Shown: in pieces, positions 47,801-55,014 of the stretch | Position numbering within the stretch: position 1 is the stretch's first letter | Layout of the letters: every line of letters begins with the position of its first letter | Position numbers and translations under genes: made by a program | Source of the DNA: JAGDMJ01 sp963809695 | GTDB taxonomy: Bacteria; Bacteroidota; Ignavibacteria; UBA10030; UBA6906 | NCBI GenBank assembly: GCA_963809695.1 | Contig: CAWEKI010000009.1 | Coordinates: 248,001 to 312,000, forward strand | DNA: 64,000 nucleotides | Direction: 5' to 3' | The notes under the pieces: generated by a model | What the model saw: only the letters and a program-made list of their open reading frames with translations | Database searches by the model: none | Told to the model about the DNA's origin: nothing

Positions 47801-47895
47801 TCCTCTTGTTCTTTGCACTCCCGCTTTTCTATCGCCTCTTTCATCGAAGAGGGCACCAACAGACATCGTCCACACAAGAAGGAATCACACCATGA
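44800..47895 (+). CDS. RND efflux transporter permease (AcrB family)
   Basis: A 1031-residue inner-membrane pump with twelve helices and two large periplasmic loops. The proton-relay aspartates are present as Asp397-Asp398 in GLIIDDSIVVIE. The lysine of the fourth relay position in AcrB (AKNAIL) is replaced by Glu926 in GIVAENAIFVVD. Start ATG 44800 is within the adaptor stop (ATGATG). Substrate is not predictable; heavy-metal type pumps are less likely than drug or lipophile export because of the HAE-like second repeat. The gene overlaps the YncE-like gene by 4 nt. Confidence 0.94.
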   Translation: MMLFDYVRRHAKAFFFTVILLTLAGAASVFRMPVSLFPDVTFPRIVILADNGEEPSERMMVEVTKPLEEVAGSIPGVNLVRSTTSRGSTEISVGLDWSANVREVLQLLQGRIANIRNSLPPAAAIQAEQMTVSVFPILGYSLTSDSLDLVQLRDIALYQIRPALLRVHGVARVDVVGGDTREFAVTVSPAKLAAYHLDVRVVSNAIARTNMVSSAGKVYDNYQMYLSLVSGLLHSVDDIKAVVVSTQGGVPIRVSDVADVTPSTADRTIRTTAHGRDAVLINILKHPTGSTVEIGRDANAEVQTLSLPRGVRFENFYDQGDFISNSIQGTRDSIAVGILLAMVVLFVFLRNWRMTLVVMLVVPATIATTLLCLNAIGLTINIMTLGGMAAAVGLIIDDSIVVIEYVFTRLAQRRTPGTGPQLSFGQAIAPSLQEIFPAIIGSTASTIVIHIPLAFLGGITGAFFASLSITMVVAMLTSFFFSITFAPLLAADFLRGEDVRREVERETRKSRMADWYGGAMRRLLRFRILAIPAALLLLSLTYILYNHIGNSFMPEMDEGAFVLDYASPPGTSLDETDRILTNAESILMSVPEVESYSRRTGTELGFFLTEPNTGDFVVKLRKERKRSIDEVIDEVRSRVESNQPALRVEFGQLMMDVIGDLTNSPSPVEIKLFGENKALLEQKAGEVKQLIDSVPGVVDAFDGIVVAGPDVTLHVDLLKAAQAGFSVAELLDEMEGVIRGQSESSIQKGEKLMAVRVRYPAKYHTAIDKIEGLVLTNSAGVPVPLRSFVTIERTTGQTEIHRERLRQMVAVTARISGRDLGHTIDDIKAQLASRFAAPPGVTLEFGGIYQTQQESFRGLLLVAIAAFMLVFLVLLIEFGEFAVPLSIFVVNLLSLAGVFGMLWVTGVSFNISSFVGIIMIIGIVAENAIFVVDAARRLQAEGMTMDDALIQAGRVRARPILMTTLAAVLALLPLSLGMGAGSQMQQPLAIAVIGGFSVSSLLLFFALPLFYRLFHRRGHQQTSSTQEGITP

Positions 47896-48926
47896 AGAGA
47901 TTTATGCCAGCTCTGTTCGTCTGCACTCTGCTGCTCGTCGCGGCCGTTCCTCACGTGCATGCCCAGGCAACAGGATATCGCATCCTGGACAGCCTGACAT
48001 TGGGCGGCGAAGGGGGATGGGATTATCTGACAGTGGACACTGTGGCGGAACGCCTGTATGTATCGCGTGGAATGCGTGCGCAGATCGTAGACCTCACTCA
48101 CCTTGCGCTGATCGGTGAGATCCCGAATACCCCGGGCATTCACGGCATTGCCCTCGTTCCTTCGCTTGGCCGCGGATACACGAGCAACGGGCGGGACTCC
48201 TCGGTAACCATCTTTGACATGAAGACGCTGAAGAGCATGAGCGTCCTCAAGATCGATGGACGTAATCCGGATGCAATTCTGTTTGATGCACTCTCGCAAC
48301 GGCTTTTTACATTCAATGGCGGGAGCGCGAATGCCACAGCGATTGACGTTGCCGCGGATGCGATTTCCGGGATGGTTCCGCTGGGTGGAAAGCCCGAATT
48401 CGCCGTCGACGACGGCCAGGGTCACATCTTTGTCAACCTTGAGGACCGAAGCAGTCTGGCTGAAATCGACACACGAGCGCTTCGGGTCGTCAGGACATGG
48501 CCACTTGCCCCGGGGGAAGAACCGACAGGATTGGCAATCGACCGGGTGAAGGGGAGGCTCTTTTCGGGTTGCTCAAACCGCCTCATGGTTATCTCGGATA
48601 TCAAGGCGGGCAAGGTAATTACAGCGGTGCCCATCGGAGAGGGCGTGGACGGAACAGCCTTTGATCCGGCCACCGGGTTAGCGTTCTCCTCGAACGGAGA
48701 GGGAACGCTAACAGTCATTCGTGAGGATGCTCCCGGAAAGTTCATTGAGGTGGATACCGTGCCCACCAGGCGTGGTGCCCGCACGCTGGCCCTCGATGAA
48801 AAGACGCATCGCATGTATACCGTGTCGGCAAGATTTGGACCACCTCCACCTCCAACACCCGAGCGCCCACGCCCCCGACCAGCCCTGATATCCGGGAGCC
48901 AGACACTCTATGTCATAGGCCGCTAG
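47892..48926 (+). CDS. YncE-like secreted beta-propeller protein
   Basis: A 344-residue protein with signal peptide (ALFVCTLLLVAAVPHVHAQ) and repeated propeller blades: YLTVDTVAERLYVSRG, GIALVPSLGRGYTSNGRDSSVTIFD, DAILFDALSQRLFTFNGG, GLAIDRVKGRLFSGC, GTAFDPATGLAFSSNGEGT, TLALDEKTHRMYTVSARF. A Pro-rich tract precedes the end. The start overlaps the pump stop (ATGA). A periplasmic propeller as the last gene of an RND operon is unusual; a role in sensing or scaffolding is speculative. Confidence 0.88.
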   Translation: MKRFMPALFVCTLLLVAAVPHVHAQATGYRILDSLTLGGEGGWDYLTVDTVAERLYVSRGMRAQIVDLTHLALIGEIPNTPGIHGIALVPSLGRGYTSNGRDSSVTIFDMKTLKSMSVLKIDGRNPDAILFDALSQRLFTFNGGSANATAIDVAADAISGMVPLGGKPEFAVDDGQGHIFVNLEDRSSLAEIDTRALRVVRTWPLAPGEEPTGLAIDRVKGRLFSGCSNRLMVISDIKAGKVITAVPIGEGVDGTAFDPATGLAFSSNGEGTLTVIREDAPGKFIEVDTVPTRRGARTLALDEKTHRMYTVSARFGPPPPPTPERPRPRPALISGSQTLYVIGR

Positions 48927-48935
48927 GATGCTGAC

Positions 48936-49247
48936 CTAACATGGAGCAGTGTCCACTTCGGGCATCGAAGTTCTCGATTCGCCGTCTCTTTTGATCTCCT
49001 GCAGTTTCACCCGAGAAGGCGGTGCACAACGGCGCCCGCCAAATTGCCGGAGGAGCCGCGCAAAAGCACGCTCATCCTTGGTGCTCAGGTAGTACGTCGC
49101 GGGAGTTGCCTCGTGGTCCTCAGGAGCAGCGTAAAAGTGTGAATCGTCTGCTGAGCCCTCCCGTCGAGACGACTTCATGAACGCACGGGTAAGGGACAGA
49201 TGTATCGGTTCCGCGAAGCTGCGCAAATCAAAAACATACCAGACCAT
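48936..49247 (-). CDS. Hypothetical protein, weakly supported
   Basis: An ORF of about 103 residues from ATG 49247 (MVWYVFDLRSFAEPIHLSL). It has a plausible soluble composition (TYYLSTKDERAFARLLRQF) but no recognised family and no clear ribosome site. It is the only candidate gene in 48927-49490; the rest of that stretch shows nothing recognisable. Confidence 0.35.
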   Translation of the reverse strand: MVWYVFDLRSFAEPIHLSLTRAFMKSSRREGSADDSHFYAAPEDHEATPATYYLSTKDERAFARLLRQFGGRRCAPPSRVKLQEIKRDGESRTSMPEVDTAPC

Positions 49248-49490
49248 TACAGACCCGCCGGGAAAGTAATAGATAAACCACCTATACAACGACACAATAG
49301 GTGGCAGCAGTTCCAGCCAGCAGGCGGGAAAGGGGTATAGTCAAAAAGGCCGCATTCCACGCAAAAGAAGGGCATGCCAATGTCGGGTGCGCGAAGGGGA
49401 ACTTTATTGTCGTGGGTGACGGAGGGAAGGCGTTGGGAGACCAGCGGTATTTTGATTTTTGTAGAAATTGGAGCATGGTCGAAAGAAAGG

Positions 49491-51392
49491 CTACGTGACC
49501 GCCGGTTGGTGTTGTCGCGGAAGAGTAAAAAAGAAAGTGGCCCCCTTCCCCTCCTCTCCTTCAGCCCAGATCCTCCCGCCGTGACGTTCAACGATCTTTC
49601 GGACGTTGGCGAGTCCAATGCCTGTTCCTTCGAACTCGGTCTGTCCGTGAAGGCGCTGGAAGACCTGGAACAGCCTTCCTGCCTTTGCCGAGGGGAAACC
49701 AACGCCGTTATCCCGGACAAAATAGAGGTTCTCATTCCCACGCAGGCTTCCGCCTACTTCAATGCGGGGTCCCGCAACTGTGCGGGTGAACTTGAGCGCG
49801 TTGGAGAGAAGATTCGCAAACACCTGTCGCAACAACACAGGGTCTGCCGTGACGGCAGGCAATGAAAGCACATCGACAGCGGGAGCGCCGGGGCCCGCTA
49901 CCTGCCGTTGCTGCTCGATGACGGCCCGCACAAGGGTCTCCACATCGACCGGCACGAGCTGGGGGACCTGCCGGGCAATACGCGAGAACACGAGCAAAGA
50001 GGTGATGAGTTGATTCATGAGCTCGGTGTTTTTCAGGATCAACTCGAGATGCTGGCGCTGCTTTTCCGTCAGGTTCCCCGCTCCATCCCTGCGGAGCATG
50101 TCGGCAAAGCCGGTAATCAACCGGAGCGGCGATTTCAGATCGTGCGAGACCGAATAGCTGAATGACTCCAATTCACGATTTGCCCGCCGCAGTTCTTCCG
50201 TCCGTCCCTGCACCCGCTCTTCCAGCTCTTCATTCAGCCGCCTGATCTCAGCCTCGGCGTTCTTCCGGGCGGTGATATCTTCCTTGATCGCGAGGAAATG
50301 CTGGATCTTGCCTTCCTTGTTCCTGACCGCCGAGATTGACGCATATTCCCAGTAGAGTTCGCCATTCTTTTTCTTGTTGTGAAATTCTCCGCGCCATTCT
50401 CCGCCGGCGAGGAGGGTGGTCCACAACTGCGAATACTCTTCCCGGGGTTGCTCCCCCGACTTGAGAATCCGCGGGTTCTGCCCGAACGATTCCTCCCGGC
50501 TATATCCGGTCAGGCGAACGAATTTCTCATTGACGTATTCGATCGTTCCGTTCACATCAGTGATCACAATGGATGCCGGGCTTTGTTCCACGGCTCGGGA
50601 GAGCATCACGAGCTGCTCTTCCACCCGCTTGCGCTCATTGATCTCACGGAAATAAACCGAAAGGCCGCTGGCACCTGTAGGATATGCGGTGACCTCGATC
50701 CACTGATCGAGGACCAGCGAGAAGACCTCTTCATGCACCACCTGCCGCTGACGCATCGCCCGATCGAGCATCTTCTGAAAAGGGGTCCCGGCCGCCAGGG
50801 GGAACGCTTCAGTCACAACCTTTCCCATAAGCTCTTCGCGCGAACGGGCGTAAAGGGTTTCGGCTCTATGGTTGATATACGTAAAGCGCCAATCCTCGTC
50901 AAGTGCGATGAAGGCATCCTGAATGCTCTCAAGGATTTCCGAGGTCTTCTGGTGCGCTCGACGCAGCGCAGCCTCGGCTTCCCTCCGTTTTCGCCTGTCG
51001 TCCGCCTCATTGAGGGCCCTGCGGACGGCAGGAATGAGCCGAAACAGACGATCCTTGATCACATAGTCAGTGGCACCTCGCTGGAGCGTCTCAATTGCCC
51101 GTTCCTCTCCTAATTCACCAGTAACCATGATGAAGGGAATATCCGGACAAACCTCCTGAGCTACCTTGAGGGCCTGGTCGCCGTCGAAGCCCGGCATGCG
51201 GTAATCGGAGAGAATGAGATCAAAGTCCTTCTGCTGCAGCGCGGCGAGAAACTCCTCTCTGTTGCTGACATACTTCACTGATGCGCGGAGTTCCTTCGGA
51301 TCCACCTGGAGCATCTCGGCAATCAGCTCCGCATCCAAGGGGCTGTCGTCAAGGTGGAGAATCCGGACCAAGTCCCTATCATGCTCAGACAT
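49491..51392 (-). CDS. Hybrid sensor histidine kinase: receiver, two PAS, HisKA, HATPase
   Basis: About 633 residues from ATG 51392 (MSEHDRDLVRILHLDDS). The order is unusual but known: an N-terminal receiver (phospho-acceptor Asp in DLILSDYRMPG, Thr in FIMVTGE, Lys in YVIKD), then PAS 1 (SIQDAFIALDEDWRFTYIN) and PAS 2 (PASIVITDVNGTIEYVNEKF with PAC). A coiled coil follows (EEQRR-like NEELEERVQGRTEELRRANRELE). HisKA has SYSVSHDLKSPLR; HATPase has N-box ANLLSNALKF, G1 DNGVGF and G2 GTGIGLANV. There is no transmembrane region, so it is cytoplasmic. No cognate regulator adjoins it. Confidence 0.92.
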   Translation of the reverse strand: MSEHDRDLVRILHLDDSPLDAELIAEMLQVDPKELRASVKYVSNREEFLAALQQKDFDLILSDYRMPGFDGDQALKVAQEVCPDIPFIMVTGELGEERAIETLQRGATDYVIKDRLFRLIPAVRRALNEADDRRKRREAEAALRRAHQKTSEILESIQDAFIALDEDWRFTYINHRAETLYARSREELMGKVVTEAFPLAAGTPFQKMLDRAMRQRQVVHEEVFSLVLDQWIEVTAYPTGASGLSVYFREINERKRVEEQLVMLSRAVEQSPASIVITDVNGTIEYVNEKFVRLTGYSREESFGQNPRILKSGEQPREEYSQLWTTLLAGGEWRGEFHNKKKNGELYWEYASISAVRNKEGKIQHFLAIKEDITARKNAEAEIRRLNEELEERVQGRTEELRRANRELESFSYSVSHDLKSPLRLITGFADMLRRDGAGNLTEKQRQHLELILKNTELMNQLITSLLVFSRIARQVPQLVPVDVETLVRAVIEQQRQVAGPGAPAVDVLSLPAVTADPVLLRQVFANLLSNALKFTRTVAGPRIEVGGSLRGNENLYFVRDNGVGFPSAKAGRLFQVFQRLHGQTEFEGTGIGLANVRKIVERHGGRIWAEGEEGKGATFFFTLPRQHQPAVT

Positions 51393-51494
51393 GCAATTGG
51401 TCTCCGGTCGGACAAAAAGCAACGAGGACAGGAAGTATAGATATAAAAAAGCGCGTCAAGTATCAAGCGAAGGCAACATGCAAAAGCTCGAACA

Positions 51495-52370
51495 TCATGT
51501 CTTTCGCTTGACAGGTTGTCGAGTCCGGGCTTCCATATCCCTGAGGAAGGCAATTCCCTGCCGCACAAACACCGCACCATCGGGGCACACATTATGAAAC
51601 ATTCCCCGCCGGTAGGCGAAATCGCCGATCCCCGAGTTGTAGCCTTCAAGTCCCACGTATCCGTCAAACCCGATTGCGTGCAAAGTCTCGAAAATGGATT
51701 GCCAGGGGATCAGTCCTCCACCCGGAATCCCCCGGTCGTTCTCGCAGGCGTGAAGGGCGTAGAGGCGCGAGCCTGTGGATCGAATCGCGTCAGGATAGTC
51801 CCGGATTTCGGTGACAACATGATATGTGTCAAAGAGCACCGTGAGGTTGGGATGGAGTGCCAGATCCAGCAGGCAGAGCAGCTGCTGAGGCGTATTGACC
51901 ATGTGAGTGCGAAAATGACTCATCGGCTCGAGGACGATCGTCACATTGCGCTTGGAGGCATACTCCGCAAGTTCATGCAGCCCTTCGGCCGTCTGCTTGA
52001 ACTCGCCGTTCGGCGGGCGCCGGCGTTTCACGACACCCGGGTGACCGTACAGCGCACCCGCATACGCCACAGCTCCAAGTGCAGCCGCGATATCCACCTG
52101 CCGTTTATGCCAGATGAGTCCCTTCGCCCGGTCCGCCTGGTCGTCAGCCGAGAGGTCGCATTCCACCGGCCAGGCTCCTCCCGGGCCGACCAGCAGGTCC
52201 AGGCCCAATGATGCGGCCCGCTCACCTGTCCGGACGGGGTCAAAGACAACGTCGTCTCCCACCGACAGCTCGAACATATCCAGACCGAGTTCCCTTGCTT
52301 GGTCGAGTATATGAAGCTCGGAATCCGACCACCGTTCGACAAAAAGGTAGCAGTGTGCGCCGTATTTCAT
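51495..52370 (-). CDS. Sugar phosphate isomerase/epimerase-like TIM barrel
   Basis: A 291-residue xylose-isomerase-like TIM barrel from ATG 52370 (MKYGAHCYLFVERW), as in the D-tagatose/psicose 3-epimerase group. Metal-site strands are visible: VTIVLEPMSHFRTHMVN (Glu), TVLFDTYHVV (Asp-x-x-His), and GYVGLEGYN (Glu) near the C-terminus. No Shine-Dalgarno is obvious. The reaction is probably epimerisation of a keto sugar or sugar derivative. It might serve the glycan locus downstream, but it is separately transcribed. Confidence 0.85.
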   Translation of the reverse strand: MKYGAHCYLFVERWSDSELHILDQARELGLDMFELSVGDDVVFDPVRTGERAASLGLDLLVGPGGAWPVECDLSADDQADRAKGLIWHKRQVDIAAALGAVAYAGALYGHPGVVKRRRPPNGEFKQTAEGLHELAEYASKRNVTIVLEPMSHFRTHMVNTPQQLLCLLDLALHPNLTVLFDTYHVVTEIRDYPDAIRSTGSRLYALHACENDRGIPGGGLIPWQSIFETLHAIGFDGYVGLEGYNSGIGDFAYRRGMFHNVCPDGAVFVRQGIAFLRDMEARTRQPVKRKT

Positions 52371-52605
52371 AGACAGGCAAAGTGATGCCTCACAGTACAG
52401 GATTTTTGTGGGAAATGCAAGATTATGGACCAAAGCACTCCGAGGTCGGTCAGCGGTTCCCGTGAGACATCGAAAGGAATAAGCCGCCTCGTTCTCCCGG
52501 CATGGAAAGCCGGAAATGTCGGTGACTCCCCATGACAGTTGACAGGAATTTTCACTATATTCTGGAAGACAGTGGGAAGTACCAGGCACGAGACGTGAAG
52601 GAATC

Positions 52606-52881
52606 ATGATGAAAGAAGACACCGTTCGCGAAAAGCTGAGAAGCCTCTACACGGAGTTGAAAAACACCCGGTCCAATGACCCGCAGACTCAGGATCGGCT
52701 CCGGACGTTGACGGCTGATGTCAAGAACGCTCTCGACAACATTGACGATCTCCGGCCGGATCAGCACAAGAACGTTCTGGATCGCCTGCAGGGTGCAGTG
52801 GAACATTTTGAGACTTCGCATCCCGAGCTGACATCGGTGCTCAATGACGTTATTTCGTCTCTTGCGAATTGGGGGATCTAG
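52606..52881 (+). CDS. DUF4404-family small protein
   Basis: A 91-residue acidic helical protein (MMKEDTVREKLRSLYTELKN, later HFETSHPELTSVLNDVISSLANWGI) matching the DUF4404 pattern. GAAGGA lies 5-6 nt before ATG 52606. Function unknown. It ends 7 nt before the convergent GH2 gene end. Confidence 0.78.
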   Translation: MMKEDTVREKLRSLYTELKNTRSNDPQTQDRLRTLTADVKNALDNIDDLRPDQHKNVLDRLQGAVEHFETSHPELTSVLNDVISSLANWGI

Positions 52882-52888
52882 AGCTGGG

Positions 52889-55009
52889 TCACTTTGCAGT
52901 CCAGATGCATTCGTCTTCGACTTCCTTTGATCTCTCCACGCCTCGCACCTCAATGAGGTTCTCCCCTTGAACAAGCGTGATATTCTTCCAGACGAAGATC
53001 CGGTCTGAACCGGGCTGCACTCGAACGGGTTTTCCATTTACGGTGAGAAAGACGCTGTCACAATTGGAGTACACCCTCACTTCGGTCTCTCCCGCGAGGC
53101 GGGAAGCATAACGCCGGCTGGTGATGTATACCATCGGCTCCGGGTTCCAGTGCGCTTTGTACAGAAAGAAAGCGTCTTTTTTGACTTTCCGGTCTGCCGT
53201 AACCAAACCCTTATCATTTCTTCCCGGGCGTTCTCCTTCTCCCCTCCCGTCTGATGCGAAATCGAACATATTCCACACAAACGTTCCCCACACAAACGGC
53301 CTTTTGGTCAAAGCAGCCCATGAGACCTCATGCACGTGTGCCTGCCACTCTTCCGGGTGCCAGGGACCAGCAGGGTCGGGATGGCGTGGTGGGACCTCGT
53401 GCTGGCTCGTCCCTGCCCCGGCGCCATACTCACTGATGCAAACCGCGCTATGTGGGAAGCGCCGATGCAAGGTATCCAGGGAGGGACCGAGATCCTCCGG
53501 GGAACTCTCATACCAACCTTTGTACAGATTGTAGCCGATCACATCGGTGATGCTGTTAATGGGTTCCGCCCCGTCATAGTTTCCCCGACTTGCAGCGACG
53601 GTCAGCCGCGTCGGGTCAAGCTGCTTTGCGAGTGCATTCAATTCCGACACCACCGTTCCATACAATGGGCGATCCCTGTCCGGGATCAGTTCGTTGAACA
53701 TGCTCCACATGACAATGGAAGGATGGTTATAATTCTGCTTTATGAGCTCGATCAATTGCCGCCTGCACGTAGAGGAGAATTCAGGCGATGGATGAATCTC
53801 GTCCACGAGGGCAAGTTCTGCCCAGACAATCATCCCCCCGTTATCGCACAAGTCGTAAAAGGCCTGCGCATGCTGATAATGTGCAAGTCGGAGGGCAGTG
53901 CACCCCAGTTCTTCGATGAGCCTGTAATCCTCTTCAAATTCCTTTTGCCCGATGGCCCACCCCAAGTTCTCTCTGTCTTGATGGCGGTTAACTCCGTGCA
54001 GGTGGTACCCCCGGCCGTTCAGAATGAATCCGGCACCCGGGTCAATCCTGAAGAACCGGAGTCCGAGCGGCTGGACGACCTGGTCCTTGAGTATCGGGCC
54101 GTCCAACACATCGATCGAGACCTTGTACAAGTATGGGTCAGTTCGTCCGTTCCAGAGATGCGGAGCTGTCAATGAAATGCGTTGAACGGCATTCCGCTGA
54201 GAGCGCGGACCAAGCGCGATCAACGTGTCCAAGCTCAGCACCTGGGCACCCCGTCGGTCAGTGACAGAGCAGCGAACCGTCACAGGACGAGACCGGGCTG
54301 AGGAATTGCGAAGGATCGTCGTCACTTCCACGTCTGCACGCTCCGGGGTGACATATTGCTGTCTGAGGAAGACCCCTGGCGAGGCATATTCGGTGGGAGA
54401 GACCGAAACATCCTCCAGCATGATCAGATGGACGTCCCGGTAAAGCCCGCCAAAGATGGTGAAATCACCTCGGAGCGGCGAAATGGTGGAGTCTGGCGCG
54501 TTGCTCACCTTCACGGCGACGATATTGGAAGCATCAAACTGGACGAAAGGTGTAATCTCGACACAAAAGGCTCCAAATCCTCCCGTATGGCTCACCGCCG
54601 GCTTGCCGTTCACGAAGACTTCCGCAGCTGTCGCCGCAGCATCAAACTTGAGAAAGAGACTTTTTCCCCGGACTCGGGATGGAATCACTAAGTTCTTTCG
54701 ATACCATCCAATCCCTCGATAGTAATCATTTCCTCCGTCCTGCCCATCCAGAGCGTTCCAGGTATGCGGCAGAGAGACATCCTGCCACTGTTGGTCAGGA
54801 TAGCTGATTGCTTCCGCTCCGGGCGCGTCAGCGCGCAGGAACTTCCAGTCATTATTGATGATCGTGTCCATACGCGGTTGGGCTGAGACGAGGCATGATG
54901 CAAACAACGCAACGGCAAGGATCGTCACTCCTGGATAGACCCGTCGGACTCTAGTGCCGGGGGGGCGAAGAGTTAAGAGTGAAGAGTGAAAAGACCTGAG
55001 AGAAAGCAT
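52889..55009 (-). CDS. Family 2 glycoside hydrolase (beta-galactosidase/beta-mannosidase type), secreted
   Basis: A 706-residue retaining enzyme. It has a signal peptide (TILAVALFASCLVSAQ) after a long basic N-terminus, and GGAG 12 nt before ATG 55009. The domain order is typical: jelly roll (DNDWKFLRAD-like INNDWKFLRADAPGAE; WYRKNLVIPS), immunoglobulin-like sandwich, TIM barrel (GFILNGRGYHLHGVNRHQD). Acid/base Glu440 is in MFNE and nucleophile Glu527 in CISEYGAG. The C-terminal beta domain ends the protein. It starts 5 nt after the GH94 stop and is last in the minus-strand glycan operon. The exact linkage is uncertain. Confidence 0.92.
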   Translation of the reverse strand: MLSLRSFHSSLLTLRPPGTRVRRVYPGVTILAVALFASCLVSAQPRMDTIINNDWKFLRADAPGAEAISYPDQQWQDVSLPHTWNALDGQDGGNDYYRGIGWYRKNLVIPSRVRGKSLFLKFDAAATAAEVFVNGKPAVSHTGGFGAFCVEITPFVQFDASNIVAVKVSNAPDSTISPLRGDFTIFGGLYRDVHLIMLEDVSVSPTEYASPGVFLRQQYVTPERADVEVTTILRNSSARSRPVTVRCSVTDRRGAQVLSLDTLIALGPRSQRNAVQRISLTAPHLWNGRTDPYLYKVSIDVLDGPILKDQVVQPLGLRFFRIDPGAGFILNGRGYHLHGVNRHQDRENLGWAIGQKEFEEDYRLIEELGCTALRLAHYQHAQAFYDLCDNGGMIVWAELALVDEIHPSPEFSSTCRRQLIELIKQNYNHPSIVMWSMFNELIPDRDRPLYGTVVSELNALAKQLDPTRLTVAASRGNYDGAEPINSITDVIGYNLYKGWYESSPEDLGPSLDTLHRRFPHSAVCISEYGAGAGTSQHEVPPRHPDPAGPWHPEEWQAHVHEVSWAALTKRPFVWGTFVWNMFDFASDGRGEGERPGRNDKGLVTADRKVKKDAFFLYKAHWNPEPMVYITSRRYASRLAGETEVRVYSNCDSVFLTVNGKPVRVQPGSDRIFVWKNITLVQGENLIEVRGVERSKEVEDECIWTAK

Positions 55010-55014
55010 TTATA

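Noticed and set aside
54965..54992. Tandem GAGTGAAGAGT-like low-complexity DNA near the GH2 start
   Set aside because: It lies within the signal-peptide coding region and is too short to call a repeat element.
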